Positions 44,753 to 54,442 of a stretch of DNA of 61,470 nucleotides are shown piece by piece. This DNA is from Hydrogenophaga sp. (GTDB lineage: Bacteria; Pseudomonadota; Gammaproteobacteria; Burkholderiales; Burkholderiaceae_C). Numbering within the stretch: position 1 is the stretch's first letter; the number at the start of each line of letters is the position of its first letter. A model generated the notes under the pieces. The model was not told the DNA's origin, searched no databases, and saw only the letters and a list, made by a program, of their open reading frames with translations. A program made the translations under genes and the position numbers. The stretch covers positions 1 to 61,470 of the forward strand of contig NZ_JAUSOO010000052.1 in assembly GCF_030656115.1 (NCBI RefSeq), given 5' to 3'.

Positions 44753-46009
44753 TCACTCATAGCGCAGCGCCTCCGCAGGGTTCACACGGCTCGCGCGCCA
44801 ACTCGGGTAAATGGTGGCCACAAACGACAGCGCCAGCGAAATCAGCGCAATCGGCAAGATGTCGCTTTGCTGCGGGTCGCTCGGCATGCGGCTGATGAGG
44901 TAAATGTCTTGCGGCAAAAAGCTGGCACCCAGCGCGCGCTCCAGCGCGGGCACCAGGGTGTCGATGTTGAACGCCACCCCCAGGCCCAGCAGCAGGCCCA
45001 GGCCGGTGCCGATGATGCCCACCATGGCGCCCTGCACCATAAAGATGCCCATGATGCTTTGCGGGCTCGCGCCCAGCGTGCGCAGAATGGCAATGTCGGC
45101 GTGCTTGTCGGTCACCGTCTTCACCAGCGTGGAGACCAGGTTGAACGCGGCCACCGCCACGATGAGCGTGAGGATGATGAACATCATGCGTTTTTCCAGC
45201 TGCACGGCGGCAAACCAGGTGCGGTTCTGGCGCGTCCAGTCGCGCACCAGCAGGCCGGGGTCGAGGTCGGCTGCGATGGAAATAGCCACCTCGCGCGCGG
45301 CGTGCAGGTCTTTGATCTTCACGCGCACGCCGGTGGCGCCTTCCACGCGAAAGATGCGGGCCGCGTCGTCCATGTGCAGCAGCGCCAGCGCCGAGTCGTA
45401 TTCAAAGTGGCCCGAGTCGAACACGCCCACCACCGTCATCTGGCGAATGCGCGGCACCACGCCCGCCGGCGTCACCTGGCCGCTGGGCGCAATCAGCGTC
45501 ACCGTGTCGCCCTGGGCCACACCCAGGCTGCGCGCCAGCTCGCCACCCAAAATAACGCCAAACGCACCGGGCACCAGCCGGGGCAGCACGGTGTCGGCCA
45601 GGTCGGCCACCAGGTCGGTCACCTGGGGTTCCAGCGCCGGGTCAATGCCCCGCACCAGCGCACCCTTCATGTCTTCGCCGCGCGCAATCAGCGCCTGCGC
45701 CCCCACAAAGGGTGCTGCGCCCAGCACCTCGGGGTGGCGCTCAATGGCGGCCAGCGTGCCGGCCAGGTTGGGAATAGCCTCGCCACCGGGCTCGAACACC
45801 TCGATGTGCGAAAGCACGCCGAGCATGCGGTCGCGCACCTCCTTCTGAAAGCCGTTCATCACGCTGAGCACGATGATGAGCGCGGCCACGCCCAGCGCAA
45901 TGCCCAGCATGGACACGCCCGAGATGAAGGAAATAAAGCCGTTGCGCCGCGTGGCGCGGCCCGCGCGGGTGTAGCGCCAGCCAAGAATGAGTTCGTAGGG
46001 GGTTTGCAT
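44753..46009 (-). CDS. lolC: Lipoprotein-releasing system permease (LolC/LolE)
   Basis: A 418-residue inner-membrane protein of the MacB/LolC family. It has an N-terminal TM anchor (FISGVSMLGIALGVAALIIVLSVMNGFQ, described in part), a ~220-residue periplasmic domain and three C-terminal TM segments with DKHADIAILRTLGASPQSIMGIF and YPSWRASRVNPAEALRYE. The MQTPYELILGWRYTR start at 46009 is canonical. Only one such gene is present, as in many betaproteobacteria, where a single LolCE-type subunit makes a homodimer with LolD (inference). Confidence 0.93.
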   Translation of the reverse strand: MQTPYELILGWRYTRAGRATRRNGFISFISGVSMLGIALGVAALIIVLSVMNGFQKEVRDRMLGVLSHIEVFEPGGEAIPNLAGTLAAIERHPEVLGAAPFVGAQALIARGEDMKGALVRGIDPALEPQVTDLVADLADTVLPRLVPGAFGVILGGELARSLGVAQGDTVTLIAPSGQVTPAGVVPRIRQMTVVGVFDSGHFEYDSALALLHMDDAARIFRVEGATGVRVKIKDLHAAREVAISIAADLDPGLLVRDWTRQNRTWFAAVQLEKRMMFIILTLIVAVAAFNLVSTLVKTVTDKHADIAILRTLGASPQSIMGIFMVQGAMVGIIGTGLGLLLGLGVAFNIDTLVPALERALGASFLPQDIYLISRMPSDPQQSDILPIALISLALSFVATIYPSWRASRVNPAEALRYE

Positions 46010-46054
46010 GGGTAAAAACTTTGGCCGATTGTGGCATCCCCGACAATCAAGGCC

Positions 46055-47050
46055 ATGTCTGCCTCCCCCATGGCCCCAGAAGCCACCCCGCACCTGCTGA
46101 TTCCGTTTGCCAGCGCCAGCGCACCCGAATGCCGGGCCATCGGGCCCCAGCTGGTCACACCGCACCTGAACGCCCTGCTGGCCGAGCTGACCCCTGAAGA
46201 CACCGACGCCGGCAACGACCACAGCCTGAGCCTGCCACACGAGCGCGCCCTGGCCCGGGCACTGGGCCTGGTGCAGCCCGCCGGAAACCCTTACGGCGAC
46301 GGTTTGATTCCCTGGGCCGCCGCGCAAAGCGACGACCCCACCACCCCCCAGGCCTGGTTCACGCCCTGCCACTTTCAGGTGGGCATGGAGCAGGTCACCC
46401 TGCTGCCGGGCGAGCAACTGGGCCTGGACGATACCCATGCCAGGCCGCTGTTTGACGCGCTGGCGCCGTTTTGCGCCGAAGACGGCATCACCCTGCGCTA
46501 TGAGAGCGCCACCCGCTGGCACGCCAGCGGCGAGGCGCTGCGCGGCATTGCCTGCGCCAGCCTGGACCGCGTGATGGGCCGCCCGGTGGACGCCTGGCTG
46601 GTGGAGAGCCCCGCCAACCCGGCGGGCGCCCAGCTGCTCAAGCGGCTGCAGAGCGAGGCGCAAATGCTGTTCTATACCCACGCGGTGAACGACGCTCGCG
46701 AAGCCGCCCGCCAGCACATCATCAACGGCATCTGGATCAGCGGTGCCGGCGCCTTGCCCGCACCCCTGGCGCCACCAACCGCACCCGACATGCCCGACAC
46801 CCTGCGCCAGGCCGCGCTGCGCGCCGACTGGGCCGCCTGGCAAGCCGCCTGGGCCGCGCTCGACGCCACCGCCATCAAGCCCCTGCTGGACGCCGCCCGC
46901 CGGGGCGAAGCCGTCACCCTCAGCCTGTGTGGCGAACGCAGCGCGCAGCGCTGGGTCAACGCGCCGCGCAGTGCCGGCGCGCGTTTAGGCCATTTCTTCA
47001 AAAATCTGCGGAGCCCTGCCCCCGCCTGGAAAGTTCTCGAATCGCTATGA
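46055..47050 (+). CDS. Conserved hypothetical protein upstream of recJ
   Basis: A 331-residue cytosolic protein that I cannot assign to a function. It starts at ATG 46055 (MSASPMAPEATPHLLIPFASASAPEC). Recognisable conserved stretches are SLPHERALARALGL, DGLIPWAA, WFTPCHFQVGMEQVTLLPG and the C-terminal GERSAQRW. Similar proteins precede recJ in other Burkholderiales. No membrane segments, signal peptide or known catalytic motif are visible. The stop overlaps the recJ start by ATGA, so the two are translationally coupled. Confidence 0.75.
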   Translation: MSASPMAPEATPHLLIPFASASAPECRAIGPQLVTPHLNALLAELTPEDTDAGNDHSLSLPHERALARALGLVQPAGNPYGDGLIPWAAAQSDDPTTPQAWFTPCHFQVGMEQVTLLPGEQLGLDDTHARPLFDALAPFCAEDGITLRYESATRWHASGEALRGIACASLDRVMGRPVDAWLVESPANPAGAQLLKRLQSEAQMLFYTHAVNDAREAARQHIINGIWISGAGALPAPLAPPTAPDMPDTLRQAALRADWAAWQAAWAALDATAIKPLLDAARRGEAVTLSLCGERSAQRWVNAPRSAGARLGHFFKNLRSPAPAWKVLESL

Positions 47051-48783
47051 AAATCATCACACGCGACGTTCCCCCCCGCGCCGCCTGGGCGCTGGAGCAA
47101 AGCGGCCTGCACCCGCTGCTGGCCCGCCTGTTTGCCGCGCGCGGCATCACCAGCAAAGAGCAGCTGGACGACGCCCTCTCGCTGCTGCTGCCGCCCGCGT
47201 CCATGAAAGGCGCAGCAGAAGCCGCCCGCGCCCTGGCCGACGCCATGGCCGCCAACCAAGCCATCTGCATCGTGGCCGACTACGACTGCGACGGTGCCAC
47301 CGCCTGCGCCGTGGGCCTGCGCGGCCTGCGCCTGCTGGGCGCGCCCATGGGCTACAGCCGCGTGAACTACCTGGTGCCCGATCGCGTGACCGACGGCTAT
47401 GGCCTCACCCCCGCGATTGCCCGGCGCGTCAAAGCGCAAGGCGCCGACGTGCTGGTGACGGTGGACAACGGCATTGCCAGCATCGAAGGCGTACGTGCTG
47501 CGCGCGAACTGGGCCTGCAAGTCATCGTGACCGATCACCACCTGCCCGCCCTGAACAACGGCCAGGTGGTGGTGCCCGACGGCTGCGTGATCGTCAACCC
47601 CACCCAGCCCGGTTGCGATTTCGAGAGCAAGTCGATCGCCGGTGTGGGCGTCATGTTTTATGTGCTGCTGGCCTTGCGGGCCGAACTGCGCGAGCGCGGG
47701 GTCTTTGATGCGAAGTCACAGCCCAAAATCGACACGCTGTTGCCCTTGGTGGCCTTGGGTACGGTGGCTGACGTGGTCAAGCTCGACGCCAACAACCGCC
47801 GCCTGGTGGCCCAAGGGCTCAAGCGCGTGCGCGCCGGCGCCATGCCGCCGGGCATGACCGCGCTGTTCAACGTGGCCGCACGCCAAGCGCCCAAAGCCAC
47901 CAGCTTCGACTTCGGCTTTGCCCTGGGCCCACGCCTGAACGCCGCCGGCCGCCTGGCCGACATGACGCTGGGCATCGAATGCCTGAGCACCGACGACGCA
48001 TTACGCGCCGACGAACTGGCGCGCACGCTCGACGGCATCAACCGCGAGCGCAAGGCCATTGAGGGCGACATGCGCGATCAGGCCCTGATGCTGGCCGAAG
48101 AAATGTTTGACGAGTCCGAAGAGCCGCCGCCAGCGCTGATCGTGTTCGACCCGGACTTCCACGAGGGCGTGGTCGGCATCGTGGCCTCACGCCTGAAAGA
48201 CAAGCTGCACCGCCCCACGTTTGTGTTTGCCGCCAGCGGTGCCGAGGGCAAGGAAAACGAACTCAAGGGCTCAGGCCGCTCCATCCCCGGCTTTCACCTG
48301 CGCGACGCGCTCGACCTGGTGGCCAAGCGCCACCCGGGCGTGTTGCTGCGCTTTGGCGGGCACGCCATGGCCGCCGGCTGCACCATCGACGAAGAACACC
48401 TGGAAACCTTTGAAACCGCCTTGCAGCTGGTGGCCCACGAATGGCTGGACGCCGCCACCCTGCAACGCCGGCTGGAAGCCGACGGCGTGCTGGACAAACA
48501 GTACCGCCGCACCGACCTGGTGGACACGCTGCACAAAGAGGTGTGGGGCCAGGGCTTTGCGCCGCCGGTGTTTTGCGAAGAGGTGCAAATCGTCAGCCAG
48601 CGGCTGGTGGGTGAAAAGCACCTGGCGCTGAAAATCAAGCACCAGGGCGAGCCGGTGGACGGCATCTGGTTTGGCCACACCGAGCCGTTGCCCGAACGGG
48701 TGAAACTGGCGTTTCGGCTGGACGCCGACGAGTGGCAGGGTCAGCGGCGGGTGCGGTTTCTAATTGAGGCGGCAGAATATTGA
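47047..48783 (+). CDS. recJ: Single-stranded-DNA-specific exonuclease RecJ
   Basis: A 578-residue DHH-superfamily 5'-3' exonuclease acting in mismatch, excision and recombination repair. The catalytic motifs are ADYDCDGATA (77-86) with D78/D80/D82 and DHH at 163-165 (VTDHHLPA), plus GVGVMF and the DHHA1 region with SGRSIPGFHLRDAL and RFGGHAMAAGCTI. The OB-fold C-terminal domain is present. The ATG at 47047 is in a four-base overlap with the upstream hypothetical gene. Confidence 0.96.
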   Translation: MKIITRDVPPRAAWALEQSGLHPLLARLFAARGITSKEQLDDALSLLLPPASMKGAAEAARALADAMAANQAICIVADYDCDGATACAVGLRGLRLLGAPMGYSRVNYLVPDRVTDGYGLTPAIARRVKAQGADVLVTVDNGIASIEGVRAARELGLQVIVTDHHLPALNNGQVVVPDGCVIVNPTQPGCDFESKSIAGVGVMFYVLLALRAELRERGVFDAKSQPKIDTLLPLVALGTVADVVKLDANNRRLVAQGLKRVRAGAMPPGMTALFNVAARQAPKATSFDFGFALGPRLNAAGRLADMTLGIECLSTDDALRADELARTLDGINRERKAIEGDMRDQALMLAEEMFDESEEPPPALIVFDPDFHEGVVGIVASRLKDKLHRPTFVFAASGAEGKENELKGSGRSIPGFHLRDALDLVAKRHPGVLLRFGGHAMAAGCTIDEEHLETFETALQLVAHEWLDAATLQRRLEADGVLDKQYRRTDLVDTLHKEVWGQGFAPPVFCEEVQIVSQRLVGEKHLALKIKHQGEPVDGIWFGHTEPLPERVKLAFRLDADEWQGQRRVRFLIEAAEY

Positions 48784-48802
48784 TCCCCGCGCCGCCTGCG
48801 GT

Positions 48803-48842
48803 GTCACCCCCCGGGGACGGCACTGACGGTGCGGGGGGAGTC
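48803..48842. other. GC-rich hairpin between convergent recJ and algR
   Basis: CCCCCCG (48807-48813) and CGGGGGG (48832-48838) can pair across an 18-base loop. It lies between the recJ and algR stop codons (71-base gap) and might serve as a bidirectional pause or termination structure. No T-run follows on either strand, so terminator function is weakly supported. Confidence 0.3.
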
Positions 48843-48853
48843 TGCCAGCCGGT

Positions 48854-49606
48854 TCAGCTCATCAGCGCTTCACGAACAGCAGCCAACTGGCGACGGGAAA
48901 CCGACAAACGCTCGTCCACACCGTCCAACCGCACCGTCCAGCCCTCACCCTCCACCGGATCGTTGTGCTTCTCCACCGCCCGCACCGCGCGGCGTGCCAC
49001 CAGCGCGTTGCGGTGCACACGCACAAACAGGTGGGCGTAGCGCTGCTCCAGATCGCTCAGGGCGCCATCAAAAATATGCTCTTTGTCCGCCGTGCGCACG
49101 GTGATGTACTTCAACTCCGCCTTGAGATAGACCACATCGGACAGCGCCACGCGTTCGCTGCGCCCGCGTTCCTGAATGATCAGGCTTTCGGTGCCTGCGC
49201 TGTTGGACTCGACCTGCGGACCACCATCGGCGGCCAGCCGCAGGCGCTCCACCTTTTGCAGCGCCTGCTGCAGCCGCTCGCGGCGCACCGGTTTGGTCAG
49301 GTAGTCGATAGCTTCCAGCTCAAACGCCTGCACCGCGTGCTCGGCGTGGGCGGTTACAAACACCACCGCGGGTGCAGCAGCCATCTGACGCAGCGTGGCA
49401 GCCAGCGTCATACCGTCCACGCCGGGCATGTGCACGTCCAGCAGCACCAGGTCGCAGCCCGTTCGCTGAATCTGGTCCATGGCCTGCACGGCGTTGGCAG
49501 CCTCGCCCACCACGTCCACACGCGGGTCGGTGCAATCCCCCAGCAGGGTGCGCAACCGAGACCGCGCCAGTGTTTCATCGTCAACGATCAGTACTTTGAG
49601 TGTCAT
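48854..49606 (-). CDS. algR: LytTR response regulator, AlgR type
   Basis: A 250-residue response regulator. The receiver has the acidic pair D9-D10, phosphoacceptor D57 in LVLLDVHMPG and LTKPVRRERL with the conserved Lys. The C-terminal LytTR DNA-binding domain (residues ~150-245) has VVYLKAELKYITVRT and RVHRNALVARRAV. With the upstream histidine kinase it forms the AlgZ-AlgR pair, and the gene order argH/algZ/algR is conserved with Pseudomonas. In Pseudomonas it controls alginate and type IV pili; here targets are unknown. Confidence 0.93.
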   Translation of the reverse strand: MTLKVLIVDDETLARSRLRTLLGDCTDPRVDVVGEAANAVQAMDQIQRTGCDLVLLDVHMPGVDGMTLAATLRQMAAAPAVVFVTAHAEHAVQAFELEAIDYLTKPVRRERLQQALQKVERLRLAADGGPQVESNSAGTESLIIQERGRSERVALSDVVYLKAELKYITVRTADKEHIFDGALSDLEQRYAHLFVRVHRNALVARRAVRAVEKHNDPVEGEGWTVRLDGVDERLSVSRRQLAAVREALMS

Positions 49607-49630
49607 GCCATGCGCCCTGCCTTGATGCGC

Positions 49631-50692
49631 TTATACCGGGATTTCCAGGCGTACCTGAAACACGCCATTGACCAAAGCGCTTTGAAAGCGCCCCTGCACG
49701 TCGTGCAGCAGCGTCAGGCGCTGGCGCACATTGTTCAGCGCCAGCCCGTGGCCGCGGCGTCCGCTGCCTGCTGGCACGGTGTTGGTCACCTTGATCACCA
49801 CCACACTGCCCCGACGCTGGGTGCTGATGCGCACCATGGCGCCGTCCGGGCTGGGCTCCACACCGTGTTTTACCGCGTTTTCGACCAAAGGCTGAAGAAT
49901 CAGCGGCGGCAGCATCGCTTTAGAGGCCGTTTCATCAATGCTCCACTCCACTTTCAGCCGTTCGCCAAAACGCAGTTGCTCAATGGCCAGGTAATGTTCG
50001 GCAAGCTCCAGCTCCTGCCGCAACGGCACCGCCTCTTGGGTATCGGCCAGCGCGTGGCGAAACAACTCGCTCAGGTCTTCCAGCAGATTTTCGGCTTTTG
50101 CCGGCTCCTCACGCACCAAGGCAATCGCTGTGTTGAGTGTGTTGAACAAAAAATGCGGGCGTATGCGTGCCTGCAACTCGGCCAACTGGGCCGTGGTGCC
50201 CGCTGGCGTGCGCGCTTTGGTGCGCCATACCAGAGCAGCCACCAGGACCGTCGCGACCAGCGCGCCAGCAGCGGCACTGCCCAACCAAGGCGCGGGATCG
50301 GCCAAGCCCATCCACACCAGCAAGCCGCAACCATAGAGTGCCGCCAGCGCACCCAGCGCAACGCCCGACGCCCATTGCGCGGGCATGGGCAGATGACCCA
50401 GGGGCTTTTTCAAGACACACACCGCCAGCAACCACAGCAGCGTGGCGGGCAACGCCGCGCCGGTGAACAGGGCCATTTGTGTCAACCAACTCAGCAGCGT
50501 AGTGGCACCAAAAAGGCCCACCACCGCAGCAATGGCCTGCACAAAAAGCACCGCTCGCAGCACGACCCCCACCTTGCAGGTGTCAAAAACCAGGTCGCGG
50601 GCACGCACAAGCTCAGGCATCTGCGCCAGCGGACGTGTGGCATCTGCGTGGGACGACTCTTCGAAGCTCGATAAAATTCGTGAATCTCTCAT
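49631..50692 (-). CDS. algZ: AlgZ/FimS-type sensor histidine kinase
   Basis: A 353-residue LytS/AlgZ-family kinase. About four hydrophobic segments (residues ~40-160) are followed by the phospho-acceptor region LQARIRPHFLFNTLNTAIAL, the N-box LQPLVENAVKHGVEP and a G-box GRRGHGLALNNVRQRL. The start is ATG at 50692 (MRDSRIL); no good SD is visible. It precedes algR with a 24-base gap. The divergent argH begins about 145 bases away, so both promoters share this region. Confidence 0.88.
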   Translation of the reverse strand: MRDSRILSSFEESSHADATRPLAQMPELVRARDLVFDTCKVGVVLRAVLFVQAIAAVVGLFGATTLLSWLTQMALFTGAALPATLLWLLAVCVLKKPLGHLPMPAQWASGVALGALAALYGCGLLVWMGLADPAPWLGSAAAGALVATVLVAALVWRTKARTPAGTTAQLAELQARIRPHFLFNTLNTAIALVREEPAKAENLLEDLSELFRHALADTQEAVPLRQELELAEHYLAIEQLRFGERLKVEWSIDETASKAMLPPLILQPLVENAVKHGVEPSPDGAMVRISTQRRGSVVVIKVTNTVPAGSGRRGHGLALNNVRQRLTLLHDVQGRFQSALVNGVFQVRLEIPV

Positions 50693-50837
50693 CGGAACAC
50701 TATAGGCTGAGGCAAGCCGCAGAGCGGGCCTGGATACCACCGGCATGGCAAATGCCCCCGTTTCAAATCTGGCTACTGCCCAGCCCCTGGCAACCCACCA
50801 CCCTGTTCAAACCCTTTACTCAGCCGCTGGCAACACC

Positions 50838-52289
50838 ATGTCCACCAACCAACTTGACAAAAAATCTGAAGCCTGGTCCGCCCTATTCTCGGAGCCCATG
50901 AGCGAGTTGGTCAAGCGCTACACCGCCAGCGTGTTCTTTGACAAACGCCTCTGGCTGGCCGACATCACCGGCAGCCTGGCACACGCCGAAATGCTGGCCG
51001 CTCAGGGCATCATCGGCACCGAAGACCGGGCCGCCATCGAGCGCGGCATGGCGCAGATTCGCAGCGAAATCGAAGCCGGCAGCTTTGAATGGAAGCTGGA
51101 CCTGGAAGACGTGCACCTGAACATTGAAGCCCGCCTGACCCAGCTGGTGGGCGACGCCGGCAAGCGCCTGCACACCGGGCGCAGCCGCAACGACCAGGTG
51201 GCCACCGACGTGCGCCTGTGGCTGCGCAGCGAGATTGATCTGATTGCAGATTTGCTGGCCGAGCTGCAAACCGCGCTGGTGGACGTGGCCGAGAAAAACG
51301 TGGACGTGATCATGCCGGGCTTCACCCACCTGCAGGTGGCCCAGCCGGTGAGCTTTGCCCACCACCTGCTGGCCTATGTGGAAATGTTTGCCCGTGACGC
51401 CGAGCGCATGGCCGACGTGCGCCGCCGCACCAACCGCCTGCCGCTGGGCAGCGCCGCGCTGGCCGGCACCACCTACCCGCTGGACCGCGAGCGCGTGGCC
51501 GCGAGCCTGGGCATGGTGGACGCGCAAGGCCAACCGCAGGTGTGCCAGAACAGCCTGGACGGCGTGAGCGACCGCGACTTTGCGATCGAATTCACCGCCG
51601 CCGCCAGCCTGTGCATGGTGCACATCAGCCGCTTCAGCGAAGAACTCATTTTGTGGATGAGCCAGAACTTCAACTTCGTGAAGATCGCCGACCGCTTCAC
51701 CACCGGTTCGTCCATCATGCCGCAGAAGAAAAACCCCGACGTGCCCGAACTCGCGCGCGGCAAGACTGGCCGCGTGGTCGGCCACCTGATGGGCCTGATC
51801 ACGCTCATGAAAGGCCAGCCCCTGGCCTACAACAAGGACAATCAGGAAGACAAGGAGCCGCTGTTTGACACCGTGGACACGCTCAAGGACACCCTGCGCA
51901 TCTTTGCCGAGATGGTGGGCGGCCAACTGAACCCGGCGACCGGCACCAAGGAAGGCGGCATCACGGTCAACGCCGTGGCCATGGAAGAAGCCGCCAAGAA
52001 GGGCTACGCCACCGCCACCGACCTCGCCGACTACCTGGTGAAAAAAGGCCTGCCCTTCCGCGACGCCCACGAAACCGTGGCCCACGCCGTGAAGGCCGCC
52101 ACCAGCCACGCCTGCGACCTGTCCGAGCTGCCACTGGCCGTACTGCAAAGCTTCAACGCCAGCATTGAAAAAGACGTGTACGAGTGTCTGAGCCTGCGCG
52201 GTAGCCTGAACGCCCGCAACACCCTGGGCGGCACCGCGCCGGTGCAGGTGCTGGCTCAGATTGCGCGCCACCGCAGCCGTCTAGGCTGA
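50838..52289 (+). CDS. argH: Argininosuccinate lyase
   Basis: ArgH cleaves argininosuccinate to arginine and fumarate, the last step of arginine synthesis. The 483-residue protein has [24 protein letters not shown] and the superfamily loop [14 protein letters not shown]. The ATG at 50838 ([13 protein letters not shown]) gives a normal length; an in-frame ATG at 50745 would add 31 residues that look non-conserved. It is divergent from algZ-algR, an arrangement also found in Pseudomonas. argG lies far away at 60885. Confidence 0.96.
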   Translation: MSTNQLDKKSEAWSALFSEPMSELVKRYTASVFFDKRLWLADITGSLAHAEMLAAQGIIGTEDRAAIERGMAQIRSEIEAGSFEWKLDLEDVHLNIEARLTQLVGDAGKRLHTGRSRNDQVATDVRLWLRSEIDLIADLLAELQTALVDVAEKNVDVIMPGFTHLQVAQPVSFAHHLLAYVEMFARDAERMADVRRRTNRLPLGSAALAGTTYPLDRERVAASLGMVDAQGQPQVCQNSLDGVSDRDFAIEFTAAASLCMVHISRFSEELILWMSQNFNFVKIADRFTTGSSIMPQKKNPDVPELARGKTGRVVGHLMGLITLMKGQPLAYNKDNQEDKEPLFDTVDTLKDTLRIFAEMVGGQLNPATGTKEGGITVNAVAMEEAAKKGYATATDLADYLVKKGLPFRDAHETVAHAVKAATSHACDLSELPLAVLQSFNASIEKDVYECLSLRGSLNARNTLGGTAPVQVLAQIARHRSRLG

Positions 52290-52525
52290 CATCAAATACA
52301 GTTCGTGGAAAAAAGCTCGAAGACATCGGCGGCCAGTCCGTACCCTCCTCGAGCATGCGCCGATGCTGTGCTGCGATGCAGAGAGCCAGGTACAAGCGCC
52401 GTTTAAGCTTGGATTAGCCGGGATTAGTGAACAACTGACGAGACGGAATGGAACACCGATCCCAGTTCAAAGCACGTAGACAGTGCTTCTTTGCAACAGA
52501 CCTTGACAAGGGGTATTCAGAGCAT
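52290..52525. other. Spacer between argH and tRNA operon
   Basis: About 236 bases with no convincing ORF, RNA or repeat. It separates argH (plus strand) from the convergent tRNA operon terminator at 52526-52565. An argH terminator is not obvious. Confidence 0.5.
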
Positions 52526-52565
52526 GAAAAACAAAAAGGGTTAGCAGATACTTACCTGCTAACCC
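52526..52565 (-). terminator. Intrinsic terminator of the gltX-tRNA operon
   Basis: On the minus strand a perfect 10-base stem, GGGTTAGCAG and CTGCTAACCC (52538-52547 and 52556-52565) with an 8-base loop, is followed by TTTTTGTTTTT. It lies 10 bases beyond the tRNA-Asp 3' end and should stop transcription of the gltX / tRNA-Ala / tRNA-Glu / tRNA-Asp unit. Confidence 0.92.
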
Positions 52566-52575
52566 TCGTGTTGAC

Positions 52576-52652
52576 TGGCGGAGTGGACGGGACTCGAACC
52601 CGCGACCCCCGGCGTGACAGGCCGGTATTCTAACCAACTGAACTACCACTCC
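52576..52652 (-). tRNA. tRNA-Asp (GUC)
   Basis: A 77-nt cloverleaf including the encoded CCA. The acceptor GGAGTGG pairs with CCACTCC, the discriminator is G, the anticodon arm is CCGGC-CTGTCAC-GCCGG with GUC, and the T arm has GGTTCGAGTCC. It closely resembles the E. coli tRNA-Asp. It is the last RNA of the cluster downstream of gltX. Confidence 0.96.
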
Positions 52653-52708
52653 GCAGTGGTGCAGCTTTTGCCTGATGCTTTTCAGCTTCAGGCCAAGTGC
52701 CACAAACT

Positions 52709-52784
52709 TGGCGACCCTACGGGGATTCGAACCCCGGTACTCACCGTGAAAGGGTGATGTCCTAGGCCTCTAGACGATAGGGTC
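52709..52784 (-). tRNA. tRNA-Glu (UUC)
   Basis: A 76-nt cloverleaf including CCA. The acceptor begins GACCCTA, the D arm is the characteristic CGTCTAGAGGCCTAGGAC, the anticodon loop carries TTC in CACCCTTTCACGGTG, and the T arm is GGGGTTCGAATCCCC. The gene for the cognate synthetase, gltX, is immediately upstream on the same strand with tRNA-Ala between, so charging enzyme and tRNA are probably co-transcribed. Confidence 0.96.
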
Positions 52785-52858
52785 AAAACCTTGGAACTTA
52801 CTAAGCCTTGCATTGTAGCACCGATATTTATCGGCTTTACTCTGCAGATCTAAATTTT

Positions 52859-52934
<76 letters not shown>

Positions 52935-53011
52935 ACAGGGTTTGCCAAATTGCACTTTTTAGTTTTCACTACTAAGTGCATCTCAGCAAGCCTCAAATTA
53001 TAGGACAAATT

Positions 53012-54400
53012 TCAGGCTTTTTGCAATCTTTCCAAAATTGTTTGCTTTTTTTGCAGCTCAAGCACAGCGTCCAGCGACGGCGTCTGGGCTGTGCCCATCA
53101 CCAGCACGCGAACCGGCATGGCCAGTTGGGGCATTTTCAAGCCGTGGGCGACCAGCACCTCTTTGATGGCTGCGGCAATCGCAGGACGCTCCCAGGCACA
53201 CGAGGCCAGCTTCTCCACCAGCGCCAGCAAGGCTGGGCGTACGGTATCGGTCACATGCTGCACCCGCTCTTCGGGGCTGGGGGTGATATCGGCGTAAAAG
53301 GCCGCAGCCCAATTGGACAGCGCCACCGTGGTGTCGCAACGGTCTTTGAACAGCGCGCAAATGCGGGGCAGACGCTCGTCCACGGCGATGCCACGCTTCT
53401 CGAGTTGCGTGGCCACCAGAGAGGCCAGGGCGGTATCGTCCATGGCCTTCAGGTGCTGGGCATTGACCCAGCGCAGCTTGGCTTCGTCAAACTGCGCTGC
53501 GCTGCGACCCAGGTGGTCCAGGTTGAACCATTCAAGGAACCGGGCGCGGCTGAAAATTTCGTCGTCGCCGTGGCTCCAGCCCAGGCGGGCGAGGTAGTTC
53601 ACCATGGCATCGGGCAGGTAGCCTTCGTCGCGGTACTGCGTGACGGGTTTGGCACCATTGCGCTTGCTCATCTTTTCACCCAACTCATTGAGCACGGTGG
53701 GCAGGTGGGCGTACACCGGCGGCTCTTTGCCGAGCGCCTTGAAGATATTGATCTGGCGCGGGGTGTTGTTCACATGGTCGTCACCGCGGATCACATGGGT
53801 GATGGCCATGTCGATGTCGTCCACCACCACACAAAAGTTGTAGGTGGGCGTACCGTCTGGGCGAGCAATCACCAGATCGTCCAACTCGTCGTTGCGGATT
53901 TCAATCAACCCTTTGACCTTGTCGTCCCACGCCACCACGCCGCCTTGCGGGTTCTTGAAACGCAGCACAGGCTTCACGCCCTCGGGCACCGGCGGCAGCA
54001 CCTTGCCGGACTCCGGCCGCCAGGTGCCGTCGTAACGGGGTTTTTCTTTGGCGGCCATTTGGCGCTCGCGCAGCGCGTCCAGCGCTTCCATGCTCATGTA
54101 GCACGGGTACACATGGCCTGCGGCGACCATATCGGCCAGCACCGCCTTGTAGCGGTCCATGCGCTGCATTTGGTAGAACGGGCCTTCGTCGTGGTCCAGG
54201 CCCAGCCACTTCATGCCTTCAATGATCACGTCCACCGCAGCCTGCGACGAACGTTCCAGGTCGGTGTCTTCAATGCGCAGAATGAAGGTGCCACCATTGG
54301 CGCGGGCAAAGGCCCAGGGATACAGGGCTGAGCGGATGTTGCCCAGATGAATGAAGCCGGTGGGTGATGGGGCGAAACGGGTGCGAATGGGCGTGGTCAT
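53012..54400 (-). CDS. gltX: Glutamyl-tRNA synthetase
   Basis: Class I aaRS of 462 residues. The HIGH-type motif is HLGN (18-21, [18 protein letters not shown]) and the KMSKS-type motif is KMSKR (243-247). The catalytic domain, D-GluRS pattern ([11 protein letters not shown]) and C-terminal anticodon-binding helices have normal length. In organisms without a full GlnRS set it may also misacylate tRNA-Gln, but this cannot be told here. The start is ATG at 54400; tRNA-Ala, tRNA-Glu and tRNA-Asp follow on the same strand. Confidence 0.96.
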   Translation of the reverse strand: MTTPIRTRFAPSPTGFIHLGNIRSALYPWAFARANGGTFILRIEDTDLERSSQAAVDVIIEGMKWLGLDHDEGPFYQMQRMDRYKAVLADMVAAGHVYPCYMSMEALDALRERQMAAKEKPRYDGTWRPESGKVLPPVPEGVKPVLRFKNPQGGVVAWDDKVKGLIEIRNDELDDLVIARPDGTPTYNFCVVVDDIDMAITHVIRGDDHVNNTPRQINIFKALGKEPPVYAHLPTVLNELGEKMSKRNGAKPVTQYRDEGYLPDAMVNYLARLGWSHGDDEIFSRARFLEWFNLDHLGRSAAQFDEAKLRWVNAQHLKAMDDTALASLVATQLEKRGIAVDERLPRICALFKDRCDTTVALSNWAAAFYADITPSPEERVQHVTDTVRPALLALVEKLASCAWERPAIAAAIKEVLVAHGLKMPQLAMPVRVLVMGTAQTPSLDAVLELQKKQTILERLQKA

Positions 54401-54442
54401 GGGTCGGTTCGGTGGCAGCGGCGGCGGGGCGAGGGCGCTGTG

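Noticed and set aside
44753..46843. 696-codon frame extending lolC upstream
   Set aside because: The extension is the antisense of the hypothetical gene at 46055; the start MQTPYELILGWRYTR is canonical.
50745..50837. Start of argH at 50745
   Set aside because: The extra 31 residues are non-conserved, while [13 protein letters not shown] at 50838 gives a normal-length ArgH.
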